Positions 25,006-33,277 of a DNA stretch of 64,000 nucleotides are shown here, in pieces. The notes beneath the pieces are model-generated. The model searched no databases, was not told the DNA's origin, and saw only the letters and a program-made list of their open reading frames with translations. Origin of the DNA: Streptomyces tropicalis. Its GTDB lineage: Bacteria; Actinomycetota; Actinomycetes; Streptomycetales; Streptomycetaceae. Location of the stretch: positions 372,001-436,000 of the forward strand of contig NZ_JARJBB010000001.1 of assembly GCF_029269835.1 (NCBI RefSeq). Reading direction: 5' to 3'. Every line of letters starts with the position of its first letter. Positions within the stretch are counted from its first letter, which is position 1. Made by a program: the position numbers and the translations under genes.

Positions 25006-25020
25006 TTGACGCTCCGTCAA
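25006..25020. promoter_or_regulatory. Perfect inverted repeat in upstream region of pucR-type gene
   Basis: TTGACG-CTC-CGTCAA is a 6-bp perfect inverted repeat. On the minus strand its first arm reads TTGACG, a plausible -35 box ~100 nt before the small ORF. It could be an operator, possibly for autoregulation. Confidence 0.45.
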
Positions 25021-25195
25021 GAGGCGTTCACTGTTGCCGATCCCACCCGGAATTTGTCACCCCGGTGAGTAGCCGCGGAGGCCGCCGGGGCGAACACTGT
25101 CCCACCCCACCCCGTCGCACTCCGGCCCGTGCTCCCCCGGCACCCGCCCACCGCACCCCCACCGACCCGCGCGACCACGCCCCTGATGGGCGACG

Positions 25196-25795
25196 ATGGT
25201 CGGCATGTCCTCCCCGCAGCGACCCGCCGGACCCTTCACCCCGCGCGACTTCCAGCTCGTCCTGCTCCGCCGCATGGCCGACCACAACCCGGACCTGGTG
25301 GCGGACGCCCGCCGCACGCTCGACGCCTCCCTGGCCGACATGCGGGAGGCCAACAAGCGCTGGCAGGCGATGGTCCGCTCGCCGCGCGCCCGGTCCGCCG
25401 CCGCGCGCTACCGCTCGGTCCTCGGCCGGCCCGAGTCGGCCGCCCCCCGCCGCATCGGCGACCTGGACTGCGAGGCCCGGCAGTGGCCCGTTCCGCTCTG
25501 GCCCGACCTGCGCTTCGAGGTGCTGTGCGGCCCGGACGGACAGGTGTGGAACGAGTGGCTGGTGCGCGCCCCGGGTGCCGCGGCCCCCGCACTGCACACC
25601 GTGGAGGACCTGACCGCCTGGTCGTGCACGGTCGACGAGGCCGCCCGCGCCTTCGCCCCCGCCCGTCCCCTGGAGGGCACGGCCCCGACCCGCTGGGGCC
25701 TCGCCTTCACCGCCCCGGACGCGAGCGGGGCGCGGCACACGGTCGTGGCCGAGTTCACCTGGGGCCTGCTCCAGCGGACCCGGACGGAGCGCTAG
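25196..25795 (+). CDS. Conserved hypothetical protein
   Basis: 199 aa from ATG 25196; ATG 25205 (MSSPQRPAG) is an equally good start. It is soluble, with an Arg/Asp-rich helical first half (FQLVLLRRMADHNPDLVADARRT split by ADMREANKRWQAM) and a Trp-rich second half (RQWPVPLWPDLRFEVL, VWNEWLVRAPG, RWGLAFTAPD). No signal peptide or membrane segment. I do not recognise the family. Third-position GC bias is strong, so it is a genuine gene. Monocistronic. Confidence 0.7.
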   Translation: MVGMSSPQRPAGPFTPRDFQLVLLRRMADHNPDLVADARRTLDASLADMREANKRWQAMVRSPRARSAAARYRSVLGRPESAAPRRIGDLDCEARQWPVPLWPDLRFEVLCGPDGQVWNEWLVRAPGAAAPALHTVEDLTAWSCTVDEAARAFAPARPLEGTAPTRWGLAFTAPDASGARHTVVAEFTWGLLQRTRTER

Positions 25796-25880
25796 CCGGA
25801 CGGAGCACCAGGGAGAACGAGCGTGCCGGGCGCCGCGACGCGGGCGGGACGGTGCGGACTCCCCCCGGGACCCGGCGCCG

Positions 25881-26756
25881 TCACGCCTTCGCCGCGGCCA
25901 GCGTGTCCTCGACCAGCCGCGGCAGCGAGTCGGGGTGGAGGTGCAGGAAGAGGTTCGGCTCGACCAGCTCCAGCTCCATCACCACCGGCTCACCGTCCGC
26001 GCCGTCCACCAGGTCGACGCGGGCGTAGAGGAGTTCGGGCGCGCCGGGCACCGCGGCCAGTGCCTTCTCGGCGGTGTCGCGCTCGGCCGGGGTGGGGGTC
26101 CAGGGCCGCAGCCCGGGGTGGGCGACCTTGCGCTCGTCGAAGGGCGTGCCGGGGGTGAGCACGGCGTCCTTGCGGCTGGCGTGCAGCAGGCGCCCGCCGA
26201 AGAACTGCAGCGCCCGCTCCCCGGTGACGTCGATGCCTCCCAGGTAGGGCTGCACCATCGCGGTGAGGCCCTTGGCGTGCATCCGCGCGAGCTGGGCCAG
26301 CGCGGCGCCGTGCTCGCCGGGCCGGTGGCGTGCGGCGAGCCGGGCCCCGGCGCCGGAGGCGGGCTTCACGACGTACCCGTGGCCGTCCGGCAGATCGCCC
26401 GCCGGCTCGCCGGGGGCGACGTAGCGGGTGGGGACGGTGGGCACGCCCGCCGCCGCGAGCTGCCCGAGGTAGCGCTTGTCGGTGTTCCAGCGGACCACCT
26501 CCGGCGGGTTGGCGAGCCGCGTCAGCGCGCCGCACCGCTCGGCCCACTCCAGGAACGCGTCCACCCGCCAGCTGTAGTCCCAGGTGGAGCGGATGACGGC
26601 GAGGTCGAAGCCGGCCCAGTCGGCGTCCGGGTCGTCCCACTCCACGACCCGCGCCTCGGCCCCGGCCGCCTCGAACGCCCCGGCCAGCACCGGCAGATCA
26701 CGGTCGGTGCTGACATCGGGTCCGGGCCGGCAGGTCACGAGCGCGATACGAGGCAT
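25881..26756 (-). CDS. ATP-grasp domain protein (RimK/glutathione-synthetase-like)
   Basis: Start at ATG 26756 (MPRIALVTCRPGPD); 291 aa. N-terminal Rossmann-like part with FDLAVIRSTWDYSW, then WNTDKRYLGQLAAAGVPTVPT, the ATP-grasp lid VVKPASGAGARLAAR, MVQPYLGGIDVTGERALQFFG and metal-binding VVMELELVEPNLFLHL. Such proteins ligate an amine or amino acid to a carboxylate using ATP. The substrate is not evident. It is monocistronic and convergent with the preceding gene. Confidence 0.88.
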   Translation of the reverse strand: MPRIALVTCRPGPDVSTDRDLPVLAGAFEAAGAEARVVEWDDPDADWAGFDLAVIRSTWDYSWRVDAFLEWAERCGALTRLANPPEVVRWNTDKRYLGQLAAAGVPTVPTRYVAPGEPAGDLPDGHGYVVKPASGAGARLAARHRPGEHGAALAQLARMHAKGLTAMVQPYLGGIDVTGERALQFFGGRLLHASRKDAVLTPGTPFDERKVAHPGLRPWTPTPAERDTAEKALAAVPGAPELLYARVDLVDGADGEPVVMELELVEPNLFLHLHPDSLPRLVEDTLAAAKA

Positions 26757-26829
26757 ACGGCATTCTCCCCCGCCCCCGCCGCCCCTCCCCGCCCGGGGGC
26801 GTGCCCGCGGCGGGACCGCTGCCCGCCCC

Positions 26830-26940
26830 GGAACCCCGGAGGCGGCGGTGCGGGAGCTGATCGGCGCGGCCGGTGCGGCGGGGGGCCCGGACAACATCGG
26901 CTGTGTGGTCGCGGACGTGGCCGGGTCCGCGGCGGCCTGA
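26830..26940 (+). pseudogene. PP2C-type phosphatase C-terminal remnant
   Basis: An open frame ends with PEAAVRELIGAAGAAGGPDN followed by IGCVVADVAG and a stop. This is the hallmark last block of PP2C Ser/Thr phosphatases (GxxDNxTCVVADV). No upstream phosphatase motifs exist; before ~26830 the sequence is the start region of the ATP-grasp gene on the other strand. I read it as the tail of a deleted gene. Confidence 0.55.
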
Positions 26941-27162
26941 CCCGGACGGGGGGCAGGGCGAGGACGGCCGGAACGGGAGCGGTCGCGGTGGCGGTCCCGG
27001 TCCCGCGGCCGGGCGGGGGTGTCGGGGGCGGGTGGCTGGTGTAGGAACGGGGTGGTGGGCGGGGTGCTCCGGCGGGTGCCGTGCGGCGGCACGTTGCGTG
27101 GGTGCGCCTCGCCCCCGTGTCCGCCGCGTCCGCCGTGTTCCCAGCGTGTGAGGAGTCGCCGC

Positions 27163-28716
27163 GTGTCCTGCCTCTTTCCGGCCCTGATGGATCCGGCCCG
27201 TACGGCCGGTGCGGCACCGCCGGTGCGCACGCCGGATCCCGTGGATGCGACCGGTTCCGCGGAGCAGGCGGGCGCGGCGCCTCCGGCGGCCCGCGCCGGG
27301 GAGCGGATCGCCCTGCGCTTCGAGGACCGGTCGCTCGGCTACCGGGACCTGGCGGCCGCGGCCGGCCGGGTCGCCGCCCGGATCCGCGGGGCAGGACGGG
27401 TCGCCGTATGGGCGACGCCCACGGCGGAGACCGCGGTCGGGGTCGTCGGCGCCCTGCTCGCCGGAGTACCGGCCGTCCCGCTCAACCCTCGCTCCGGGGA
27501 GACGGAACTCGGCCACATCGTGTCCGACAGCGCCCCGGCGGCGGTCCTGGCGGGGCCCGGTGACGTGCTGCCCGCCGCGCTCGCCGGCCTGGAGCGGATC
27601 GACGTCGACGCCGCACCCGGCGGCCCGCCCGTCCCGCTCCCGGGGCCCGGCCCGGCCGACGAGGACCCCGCGCTGGTCGTGTACACCTCCGGCACCACCG
27701 GCCCGCCGAAGGGCGCCGTCCTCTCCCGGCGGGCCGTCGCCACCACCCTGGACGCACTCGCGGACGCCTGGCGGTGGACCGGTGACGACGTGCTGGTGCA
27801 CGCGCTGCCGCTGTTCCACGTGCACGGGCTGGTGCTGGGCATCCTCGGGCCGCTGCGGCGCGGCGGCAGCGTGCGGCACCTGGGGCGGTTCAGCCCCGAG
27901 GGCGTGGCCCGGGAACTGCGCGGCGGGGCGACCATGCTCTTCGGCGTGCCCACGATGTACCACCGGCTGGCGGAGGCGCTGCCCGGCGACCCGGAGCTGG
28001 CCGCGGCCCTCGCCGGGGCACGGCTGCTGGTCTCCGGCTCCGCCGCCCTCCCGGTGCACGACCACGAGCGGATCGCGGCCGCGACCGGACGGCGGGTCGT
28101 CGAACGGTACGGCATGACGGAGACGCTGATGAACACCAGTGTCCGGGCGGACGGCGAGCCGCGCGCGGGCACCGTGGGCGTGCCCCTGCCCGGGGTGGAG
28201 CTGCGGCTGGTGGAGGAGGACGGGACCCCGATCACGGGGTACGACGGGGAGAGCGTCGGGGAGATCCAGGTGCGCGGCCCGAACCTGTTCACCGAGTACC
28301 TCAACCGGCCCGACGCGACGGCGGCCGCGTTCACCGCCGACGGCTGGTTCCGCACCGGCGACATGGCGGTGCGCGACACCGACGGCTACGTACGCATCGT
28401 CGGCCGCAAGGCCACCGACCTGATCAAGAGCGGCGGGTACAAGATCGGTGCCGGCGAGATCGAGAACGCGCTCCTGGAGCACCCCGCGGTCCGCGAGGCC
28501 GCCGTCACCGGAGAGCCGGACGCCGACCTCGGGGAGCGGGTCGTCGCCTGGATCGTGCCGGCCGACCCGCAGTCCCCGCCGGACGCGGCGGAGTTGGCGG
28601 ACCATGTGGCCGGGCGGCTCGCCCCGCACAAGCGGCCCCGGGTGGTGCGCCTGCTGGACGCCCTGCCCCGCAACGACATGGGCAAGGTCATGAAGCGGGC
28701 GCTGCCCCGTGACTGA
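27163..28716 (+). CDS. AMP-forming acyl-CoA synthetase (MatB-like)
   Basis: Start chosen at GTG 27163 (VSCLFPALMDPA), preceded by GAGGAG; 517 aa. ANL-superfamily motifs: P-loop YTSGTTGPPKGAV, HALPLFHVHGLVLG, VERYGMTETLMN, GWFRTGDMAVRDTDGYVRIV, the hinge GRKATDLIKSGGYKIGAGEI and the catalytic Lys in NDMGKVMKRAL. The hinge resembles malonyl-CoA synthetases. It makes an acyl-CoA from a free acid, ATP and CoA. It overlaps the next gene by 8 nt, which suggests that the thioester it makes is used by the carboxyltransferase. Confidence 0.9.
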   Translation: MSCLFPALMDPARTAGAAPPVRTPDPVDATGSAEQAGAAPPAARAGERIALRFEDRSLGYRDLAAAAGRVAARIRGAGRVAVWATPTAETAVGVVGALLAGVPAVPLNPRSGETELGHIVSDSAPAAVLAGPGDVLPAALAGLERIDVDAAPGGPPVPLPGPGPADEDPALVVYTSGTTGPPKGAVLSRRAVATTLDALADAWRWTGDDVLVHALPLFHVHGLVLGILGPLRRGGSVRHLGRFSPEGVARELRGGATMLFGVPTMYHRLAEALPGDPELAAALAGARLLVSGSAALPVHDHERIAAATGRRVVERYGMTETLMNTSVRADGEPRAGTVGVPLPGVELRLVEEDGTPITGYDGESVGEIQVRGPNLFTEYLNRPDATAAAFTADGWFRTGDMAVRDTDGYVRIVGRKATDLIKSGGYKIGAGEIENALLEHPAVREAAVTGEPDADLGERVVAWIVPADPQSPPDAAELADHVAGRLAPHKRPRVVRLLDALPRNDMGKVMKRALPRD

Positions 28717-30256
28717 GCGGCTCTCCGCCCGGCAGGCCGTGGCGCTCGTCGCCGACGACTTCACCGAACTCCCCTCCCCCGAGCGGGCGTCGGCGCCCGA
28801 CGGCCCGCTCGGCTGGCCGGACTACGACGCCACCCGCGCCCGCGCCGCCGGGCGCACGGGTGAGACGGAGTCCGTGGTGTGCGGCACCGCCGTGGTCGAG
28901 GGCACCCGGGCCGTCCTGATCTCCTTCGAGTTCGGCTTCCTCGGCGGCTCGCTCGGCGAACGCACCGGCGACCGGCTGGAGTCGGCGTACGCCCATGCCC
29001 GCCGGCACCGGCTGCCGGTGGTGCCGCTGATCGCGACCGGCGGCAGCCGGATGCAGGAGGGCATGCTCGCGCTGACCCAGCTCCAGCGCGTGGCACGCCA
29101 GTCGGTGCTGACCCGGGAGGCGGGACTGCCCCAGGTGGCGGTGGTGCGCGACCCGACGACCGGGGGCGGCTGGGCCACCCTCGGCGCGGGCGCCGACGTG
29201 GTCCTCGCGCTGCCCGGGGCGCAGGTCGGCTTCGCCGGGTCCCGGGTCCGCCCGCCGGACGCCGACCCCGCGGCGTACACGGCCGAGGCGCAGGCCGCGG
29301 CGGGCTCCGTGGACGCGCTCGTGGCCCCCGGGGAGCTGCGGCGGACCCTGGGCCTGTGGCTGCGCCTGCTCACCCGGCCGTCGGCGGACGCGGCTCCCCC
29401 GCCGCACGCCCTGCGGGCCGCCGCCGCACCGCAACCGCCCCGCCCGGACGGCGCCCCCGGCACCCCGGAGACCCCCGAGCCCCCGGCCGCCGAACCCCCG
29501 GCCCCCGGATCCGCGGCCCCCGGCCTCCCAGCCGCCGAACCCCCGGCCCCCGGGTCCGCAGGCTCCGGACGGCCGGCGACCGGCCGTCCGGCCTCCGGCC
29601 TCCCGGCCACCGGGCAGGAGGCCGTCCGGCGGGCACGCTCCCGGGAGCGCCCGCGCGCCGCGTGCTACCTGGACGCGTACTTCACCCGGCGCACGGCGCT
29701 GTCCGGCGACCGCTGCGGCGGCACCGACGACGGCATGCTCTGCGGGTTCGGCGAGCACGACGGCCGTACCGTCGCCTACGCTGCCCAGGCCGGCACCGCC
29801 ACCCGGCCCGCCGGATACCGCACCGCGGCCCGGCTGATCCGCCTCGCGGACCGGCTCGGCATCCCGGTGCTGACCCTGGTGGACACCCCGGGTGCGGCCA
29901 ACGACGCGGCGGCGGAGCGGGAGGGCGCGGGCGCGGCGATCGCGGACCTGTTCGCCGCGGTGGCCGCGGCCCGCACGCCGCTGACCACGCTGCTGATCGG
30001 AGAGGGCGGCTCGGGCGGCGCCCTGGCGCTCGCCGCACCCGGCAACACCTGGGCCACACCGGACAGTTACTTCTCGGTGATCGCCCCGGAGGCGGCCGCC
30101 GCCATCCTCAAGCGCCCGCCGCACCTGGCCGGGGAGACCGCGGACCGGCTCCGCATCCGGCCGCAGGACCTGGTGGAACTGGGCGTGGTCCGGGGCGTCG
30201 TGCCGGCCTCCGGCGACGAGGATCCGAGGGGCTCGGGTGCTCGCCGGAACAGGTGA
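28709..30256 (+). CDS. Fused beta/alpha acyl-CoA carboxyltransferase
   Basis: GTG start 28709 overlaps the upstream stop by 8 nt; 515 aa. The N-terminal half is AccD-like without the zinc finger (FEFGFLGGSLGE, RLPVVPLIATGGSRMQEGML, DPTTGGGWATLGAGADVVLA). The C-terminal half is AccA-like (PVLTLVDTPGAANDAAAE, IGEGGSGGALALAAPGN, YFSVIAPEAAAAILK). A ~110-residue Pro/Ala/Gly linker joins them. The enzyme should transfer carboxyl from biotin-carrier protein to an acyl-CoA. No biotin carboxylase or BCCP gene is adjacent, so it must use one encoded elsewhere. Confidence 0.88.
   Translation: MTERLSARQAVALVADDFTELPSPERASAPDGPLGWPDYDATRARAAGRTGETESVVCGTAVVEGTRAVLISFEFGFLGGSLGERTGDRLESAYAHARRHRLPVVPLIATGGSRMQEGMLALTQLQRVARQSVLTREAGLPQVAVVRDPTTGGGWATLGAGADVVLALPGAQVGFAGSRVRPPDADPAAYTAEAQAAAGSVDALVAPGELRRTLGLWLRLLTRPSADAAPPPHALRAAAAPQPPRPDGAPGTPETPEPPAAEPPAPGSAAPGLPAAEPPAPGSAGSGRPATGRPASGLPATGQEAVRRARSRERPRAACYLDAYFTRRTALSGDRCGGTDDGMLCGFGEHDGRTVAYAAQAGTATRPAGYRTAARLIRLADRLGIPVLTLVDTPGAANDAAAEREGAGAAIADLFAAVAAARTPLTTLLIGEGGSGGALALAAPGNTWATPDSYFSVIAPEAAAAILKRPPHLAGETADRLRIRPQDLVELGVVRGVVPASGDEDPRGSGARRNR
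29486..29575 (+). repeat. Two 45-bp in-frame repeats in carboxyltransferase linker
   Basis: Two adjacent near-identical 45-bp units each encode a 15-residue block starting AAEPPAPGS, in the linker between the beta-like and alpha-like halves. Confidence 0.75.
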
Positions 30257-30472
30257 TCGCCGCCCCGGAGATCGCCGCCCCGGAGATCGCCGCAGGGCAC
30301 GGCGGCACCGGACGCGGGCCCTGCGCGATCGACGGGCCGCGGACCGCGGTGGAGCGCCGGTCCCTTGCGGCGCGCTCCCGCGCGGGGCGCTCGGCGGCCT
30401 TCGGTGCCGGGACCGCCCCCGGTACGGTGCGGTCGACGGGAACACCCGCAGGCATCCCGACGGGGGGACAGC

Positions 30473-30829
30473 ATGGAGGGCATGATCGAGTTCCGGACCG
30501 CCGACGACACCGTGGTCAGGGTCGAGGCGGCCGACGAGGAGACCGGCTCGCAGCTGGTCGCGCGCGGTCCCGACGGCGCGGTCCGGGCGACCCGCACCTT
30601 CGAGCACGCGCTGGACGGCGTGCGCTCGGCCGCCGAGGCGGCGCTGCGCGTCTTCCGCGACGGCTCGCTGCGGCCGGACTCGGTGAACATCGAGTTCGGC
30701 GTGAAGTTCAGCGCGGAGGCGGGCGCGCTGATCGCCCGGAGCACCGTGGAGGGTCAACTCGTCGTCAAACTCTCGTGGTCCCCCGACACCCCCGCCACCA
30801 CCGCCCCGGAACCGCCCGCGGACTCCTGA
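30473..30829 (+). CDS. CU044_2847-type (trypsin-co-occurring domain 1) protein
   Basis: ATG 30473 with GGGGGGAC upstream; 118 aa, soluble. The fold is a small beta-rich domain: MIEFRTADDTVVRVEA at the start, FEHALDGVRSAAEAALRVF, and PDSVNIEFGVKFSAEAGALI with VVKLSW at the end. Actinobacterial members often sit beside trypsin-like proteases or conflict-system genes. Here the downstream neighbour is the Mbl-like gene, 144 nt away on the same strand. The role is unknown. Confidence 0.8.
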   Translation: MEGMIEFRTADDTVVRVEAADEETGSQLVARGPDGAVRATRTFEHALDGVRSAAEAALRVFRDGSLRPDSVNIEFGVKFSAEAGALIARSTVEGQLVVKLSWSPDTPATTAPEPPADS

Positions 30830-30973
30830 CCGACCGGACGTTTCGGCAGGCCACCGGGGACCTCGCCCACCCGGCCCCCTCCAGCAGGCGACTCCTCGCT
30901 TGCGCGCGCAGGATACCTATGGGGCCGCCGAACGGCGGCAGCCACACGGTCCGCGCTCTCGGGAGGATCATCC

Positions 30974-32011
30974 ATGACCGCCAGTCTGGAGCAATTGCGC
31001 CGCTGCCATTTCGCCGTCGACCTGGGAGCGGCCCGGACCCGTGTGTACGTCAAGGGCTCGGGACTGGTCGTCGACCAGCCCTCGGTCGCCGCGGTCAACA
31101 CCCGCACCGGCGCGCTGATCGCCGTCGGCGAGTTCGCGGAGCGGATGACGGGCCGCACCCCGCACTACATCCGGGTGGTGCGCCCGGTCTCCGGGGGGAC
31201 CGTCGTCGACATCGAGATGGCCCAGCGCATGCTGCGGCACCTGCTCGGCGACAAGATGCGCCGGTCGCTGCGGCGCAAGCCCCGGCTGCGGGCCGCGGCC
31301 TGCACCCCGCACGACTCCGATCCGCTCGCCCAGCGGGCGACGATCGAGACCCTCGTGGGGCTCGGCGCCCGCCGCGTGGAGCTCGTCGACACCCTCATCG
31401 CGGCCGCCGTCGGCTGCGGGCTGCCCGTGGAACGCGCCGAGGCCACCATGATCATGGTGTGCGGGGCCGCGGCCACCCAGGTGGCCGTCCTGTCCCTCGG
31501 CTCCATCGTCACCGCCGAGCGCATTCCCGTCGGCGGGGAGGCCGTCGACCACGCGATCGTGCAGCACCTGCGCCAGCAGCACGCGCTGACGCTGCCGAGC
31601 CAGTCGGTACGCCCGCTGCAGATCGCCCTGTCCGGGAACGGCATCACCTCGTCCGGCCCGACGTCCACCGAGATCCACGGGCGGGACGTGGCCACGGGCC
31701 TGCCCCGGTCGGTCCGGATCGACACCGCCGCCGTCCGGGACGCCATCCAGACCCCGCTGACGGCCGTGCTCGACGGCATCGGCAAGGTGCTGCGGGAGTG
31801 CCCGCCCGACCTGGTGGCCGACCTCGCCGACCGCGGGATCATGATGGTCGGCGGCTCCGCCCTGCTGCCCGGCCTGGACCAGATGCTGCGCCAGGCGACC
31901 GGCATGCCGGTGCACATCGCCGAACGGCCCGACGTCTGCGCCGTGCGGGGCCTCGGCGAGATGCTGGAGGGCAGGATCGAACCGCTCGTCCTGGACCCGC
32001 TGAGCGCCTGA
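30974..32011 (+). CDS. mbl: MreB-like actin homologue (Mbl)
   Basis: ATG 30974 with GGGAGG ~8 nt upstream; 345 aa. Actin-fold motifs: phosphate-1 (FAVDLGAARTRVYVKG), HYIRVVRPVSGG, VELVDTLIAAAVGCGLPV, phosphate-2 (MIMVCGAAATQVAVLSLGS), and the adenosine loop MMVGGSALLPGL. Compared with MreB several positions differ, for example a phosphate-2 without the usual DIGGGT. This matches the shorter Mbl branch of Streptomyces, which acts with MreB in spore-wall formation rather than in rod growth. It lies far from a mreCD cluster. A strong terminator follows. Confidence 0.85.
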   Translation: MTASLEQLRRCHFAVDLGAARTRVYVKGSGLVVDQPSVAAVNTRTGALIAVGEFAERMTGRTPHYIRVVRPVSGGTVVDIEMAQRMLRHLLGDKMRRSLRRKPRLRAAACTPHDSDPLAQRATIETLVGLGARRVELVDTLIAAAVGCGLPVERAEATMIMVCGAAATQVAVLSLGSIVTAERIPVGGEAVDHAIVQHLRQQHALTLPSQSVRPLQIALSGNGITSSGPTSTEIHGRDVATGLPRSVRIDTAAVRDAIQTPLTAVLDGIGKVLRECPPDLVADLADRGIMMVGGSALLPGLDQMLRQATGMPVHIAERPDVCAVRGLGEMLEGRIEPLVLDPLSA

Positions 32012-32028
32012 GCCCCCGCCGACCACCC

Positions 32029-32077
32029 CGAGCCGGGTGGCGGGACCCCCGTCACCGGGGTCCCGCCACCCGGCTCG
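32029..32077 (+). terminator. Strong hairpin terminator after mbl
   Basis: A perfect 21-bp stem (left arm 32029-32049, right arm 32057-32077; core GAGCCGGGTGGCGGGACCCC) with a 7-nt loop lies 17 nt past the stop codon. Confidence 0.88.
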
Positions 32078-32862
32078 AAGCGTTCCGGCCGCCGGACCGG
32101 GACGGCGCCGGACGGGAGCGCCCGCCGCATCGGCACGGCCACCCGCCCCGGCCGAGACCCGCCCCCGCTCTCCCCTCCTGCGCTCCTGCGCTCCTGCGCT
32201 CCTGCGCTCCTGCGCTCCTGCGCCTGCACGAGACATTCCCGGAGGACCGGGATCCACTGCCGTGAGGCTCAGTGACGGCGCCGGCCCTGATCGACCGCAC
32301 CCCACCACACCACGCCTGCCGCCCCCGGCAGCGGCCCGGCCGCACCGCCGGTCCGCCGTCGCGGCAACAGGCATGCCGTCATGCTCTTTTGAGCTCCTGT
32401 CAAAGCCCGTGGACCGCCTGCGCACAGACCTCGTCCGGCCCGTCCGACGGGTCGTTCGCTCGACCTGCTCACGGTGCGGCCTCGCCCCGTGCCACTCAAC
32501 TTCTCTGCTGAGCGGCCCTGTTCATGGACGACCACGGCGCGACGGTCCTGATGGAGGCGATGGGGAGGGCACGTACGCCCCCGCACGGCGGGCGGTCGGC
32601 GACCGGCACGCGGCAGGCCCCCGGAGAAGCCACCACCACGCACCCGTAGGGCTGCCACCCGGCCTGCGTGCACGGGTGCGATCGGCGGGGTCCGGTCGGC
32701 GGTGGAGGACGTGGCCCGGGTGCGCGCGGACCCGGGCGCGGGGCACACCGGTGCGCCGCCGAGGGCGGGCGTGCAGGGCGGGCATGGAGCCGGGATCCGC
32801 CGATGGACGCCCCGACCAGCGGGTGCGCTGGCCGGAACGTTTCTCCGTCACCACTTGTGTGG
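32078..32862. other. Long intergenic region before the tRNA genes
   Basis: About 785 bases without a gene I can support. Short open frames exist on both strands but none has consistent third-position bias or a recognisable motif. It contains an 8-bp tandem repeat. Its lower GC patches (for example near 32380-32400 and 32500-32520) suggest old, degraded or horizontally acquired DNA beside the tRNA cluster. Confidence 0.4.
32175..32222. repeat. Six tandem copies of CTCCTGCG
   Basis: Six perfect 8-bp units in a row, in non-coding DNA. This is a microsatellite-like tract likely to vary in copy number. Confidence 0.9.
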
Positions 32863-32936
32863 TGGGGCGGGTGGGACTCGAACCCACGGCCGACGGATTA
32901 TGAGTCCGCTGCTCTAACCGGCTGAGCTACCGCCCC
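32863..32936 (-). tRNA. tRNA with CAT anticodon (Ile2 or elongator Met)
   Basis: The complementary strand folds into a 74-nt cloverleaf: 7-bp acceptor (GGGGCGG / CCGCCCC), D-arm AGCTCAGCCGGTTAGAGC, anticodon loop CTCATAA and T-arm with GTTCGAATC. The discriminator is A and CCA is not encoded. CAT can be elongator Met or lysidine-modified Ile2; acceptor pairs do not settle this by eye. Confidence 0.93.
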
Positions 32937-32988
32937 GTTACGGCGCGTCGCGTACAGATGTGCGCGCCGTCTGCCGCAGCATAGCCGC

Positions 32989-33084
32989 TCATACGATCTC
33001 CTGCTTCGCCATGGTCGGCTTGCTGCGGCCCTCCATGACCTTGAGGACCTCGTCGCGGAGCCCGCGGTTCCCCAGGTCACGAAA
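32989..33084 (-). pseudogene. Unidentified coding remnant between tRNA genes
   Basis: The minus strand reads FRDLGNRGLRDEVLKVMEGR then SKPTMAKQEIV and a stop, with strict G/C at third positions, which is typical of real Streptomyces coding DNA. There is no start codon before the tRNA-Asn terminator. It looks like the C-terminus of a gene truncated at a tRNA locus. I do not recognise the family. Confidence 0.45.
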
Positions 33085-33097
33085 CCGGACATGAAAA

Positions 33098-33115
33098 AGG
33101 ACCCCGAAGGGTCCT
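33098..33115 (-). terminator. Rho-independent terminator of the tRNA-Asn transcripts
   Basis: On the minus strand a 7-bp stem (AGGACCC / GGGTCCT) with a 4-base loop is followed directly by TTTTT. It lies 12 nt past the second tRNA-Asn and is one of the few hairpins here with a T-tract. Confidence 0.9.
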
Positions 33116-33126
33116 CGTTCAGCATG

Positions 33127-33199
33127 CTCCCCCGACTGGACTCGAACCAGTAACCTGCCGGTTAACAGCCGGCTGCTCTGCCAATTGAGCTACGGAGGA
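33127..33199 (-). tRNA. tRNA-Asn (GTT), copy 2
   Basis: A 73-nt cloverleaf with acceptor TCCTCCG / CGGGGGA, anticodon loop CTGTTAA (GTT), T-arm GTTCGAGTC and discriminator G. It is identical to the copy 78 bp away and is transcribed second. Confidence 0.97.
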
Positions 33200-33204
33200 C
33201 CGAG

Positions 33205-33277
33205 CTCCCCCGACTGGACTCGAACCAGTAACCTGCCGGTTAACAGCCGGCTGCTCTGCCAATTGAGCTACGGAGGA
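33205..33277 (-). tRNA. tRNA-Asn (GTT), copy 1
   Basis: Identical in sequence to the other tRNA-Asn, with only 5 bases between the two genes, so both are processed from one transcript. CCA is not encoded. Confidence 0.97.

Noticed and set aside
27019..28716. Longer N-terminus for the acyl-CoA synthetase
   Set aside because: Residues before GTG 27163 are compositionally odd and the GTG has a good Shine-Dalgarno and a family-like start.
27163..30256. Polyketide or other secondary-metabolite gene cluster
   Set aside because: The acyl-CoA synthetase and carboxyltransferase could supply extender units, but no PKS, NRPS, tailoring or resistance gene lies around them.
30974..32425. Minus-strand ORFs opposite mbl
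   Set aside because: They mirror the mbl reading frame and continue into an obvious terminator hairpin.
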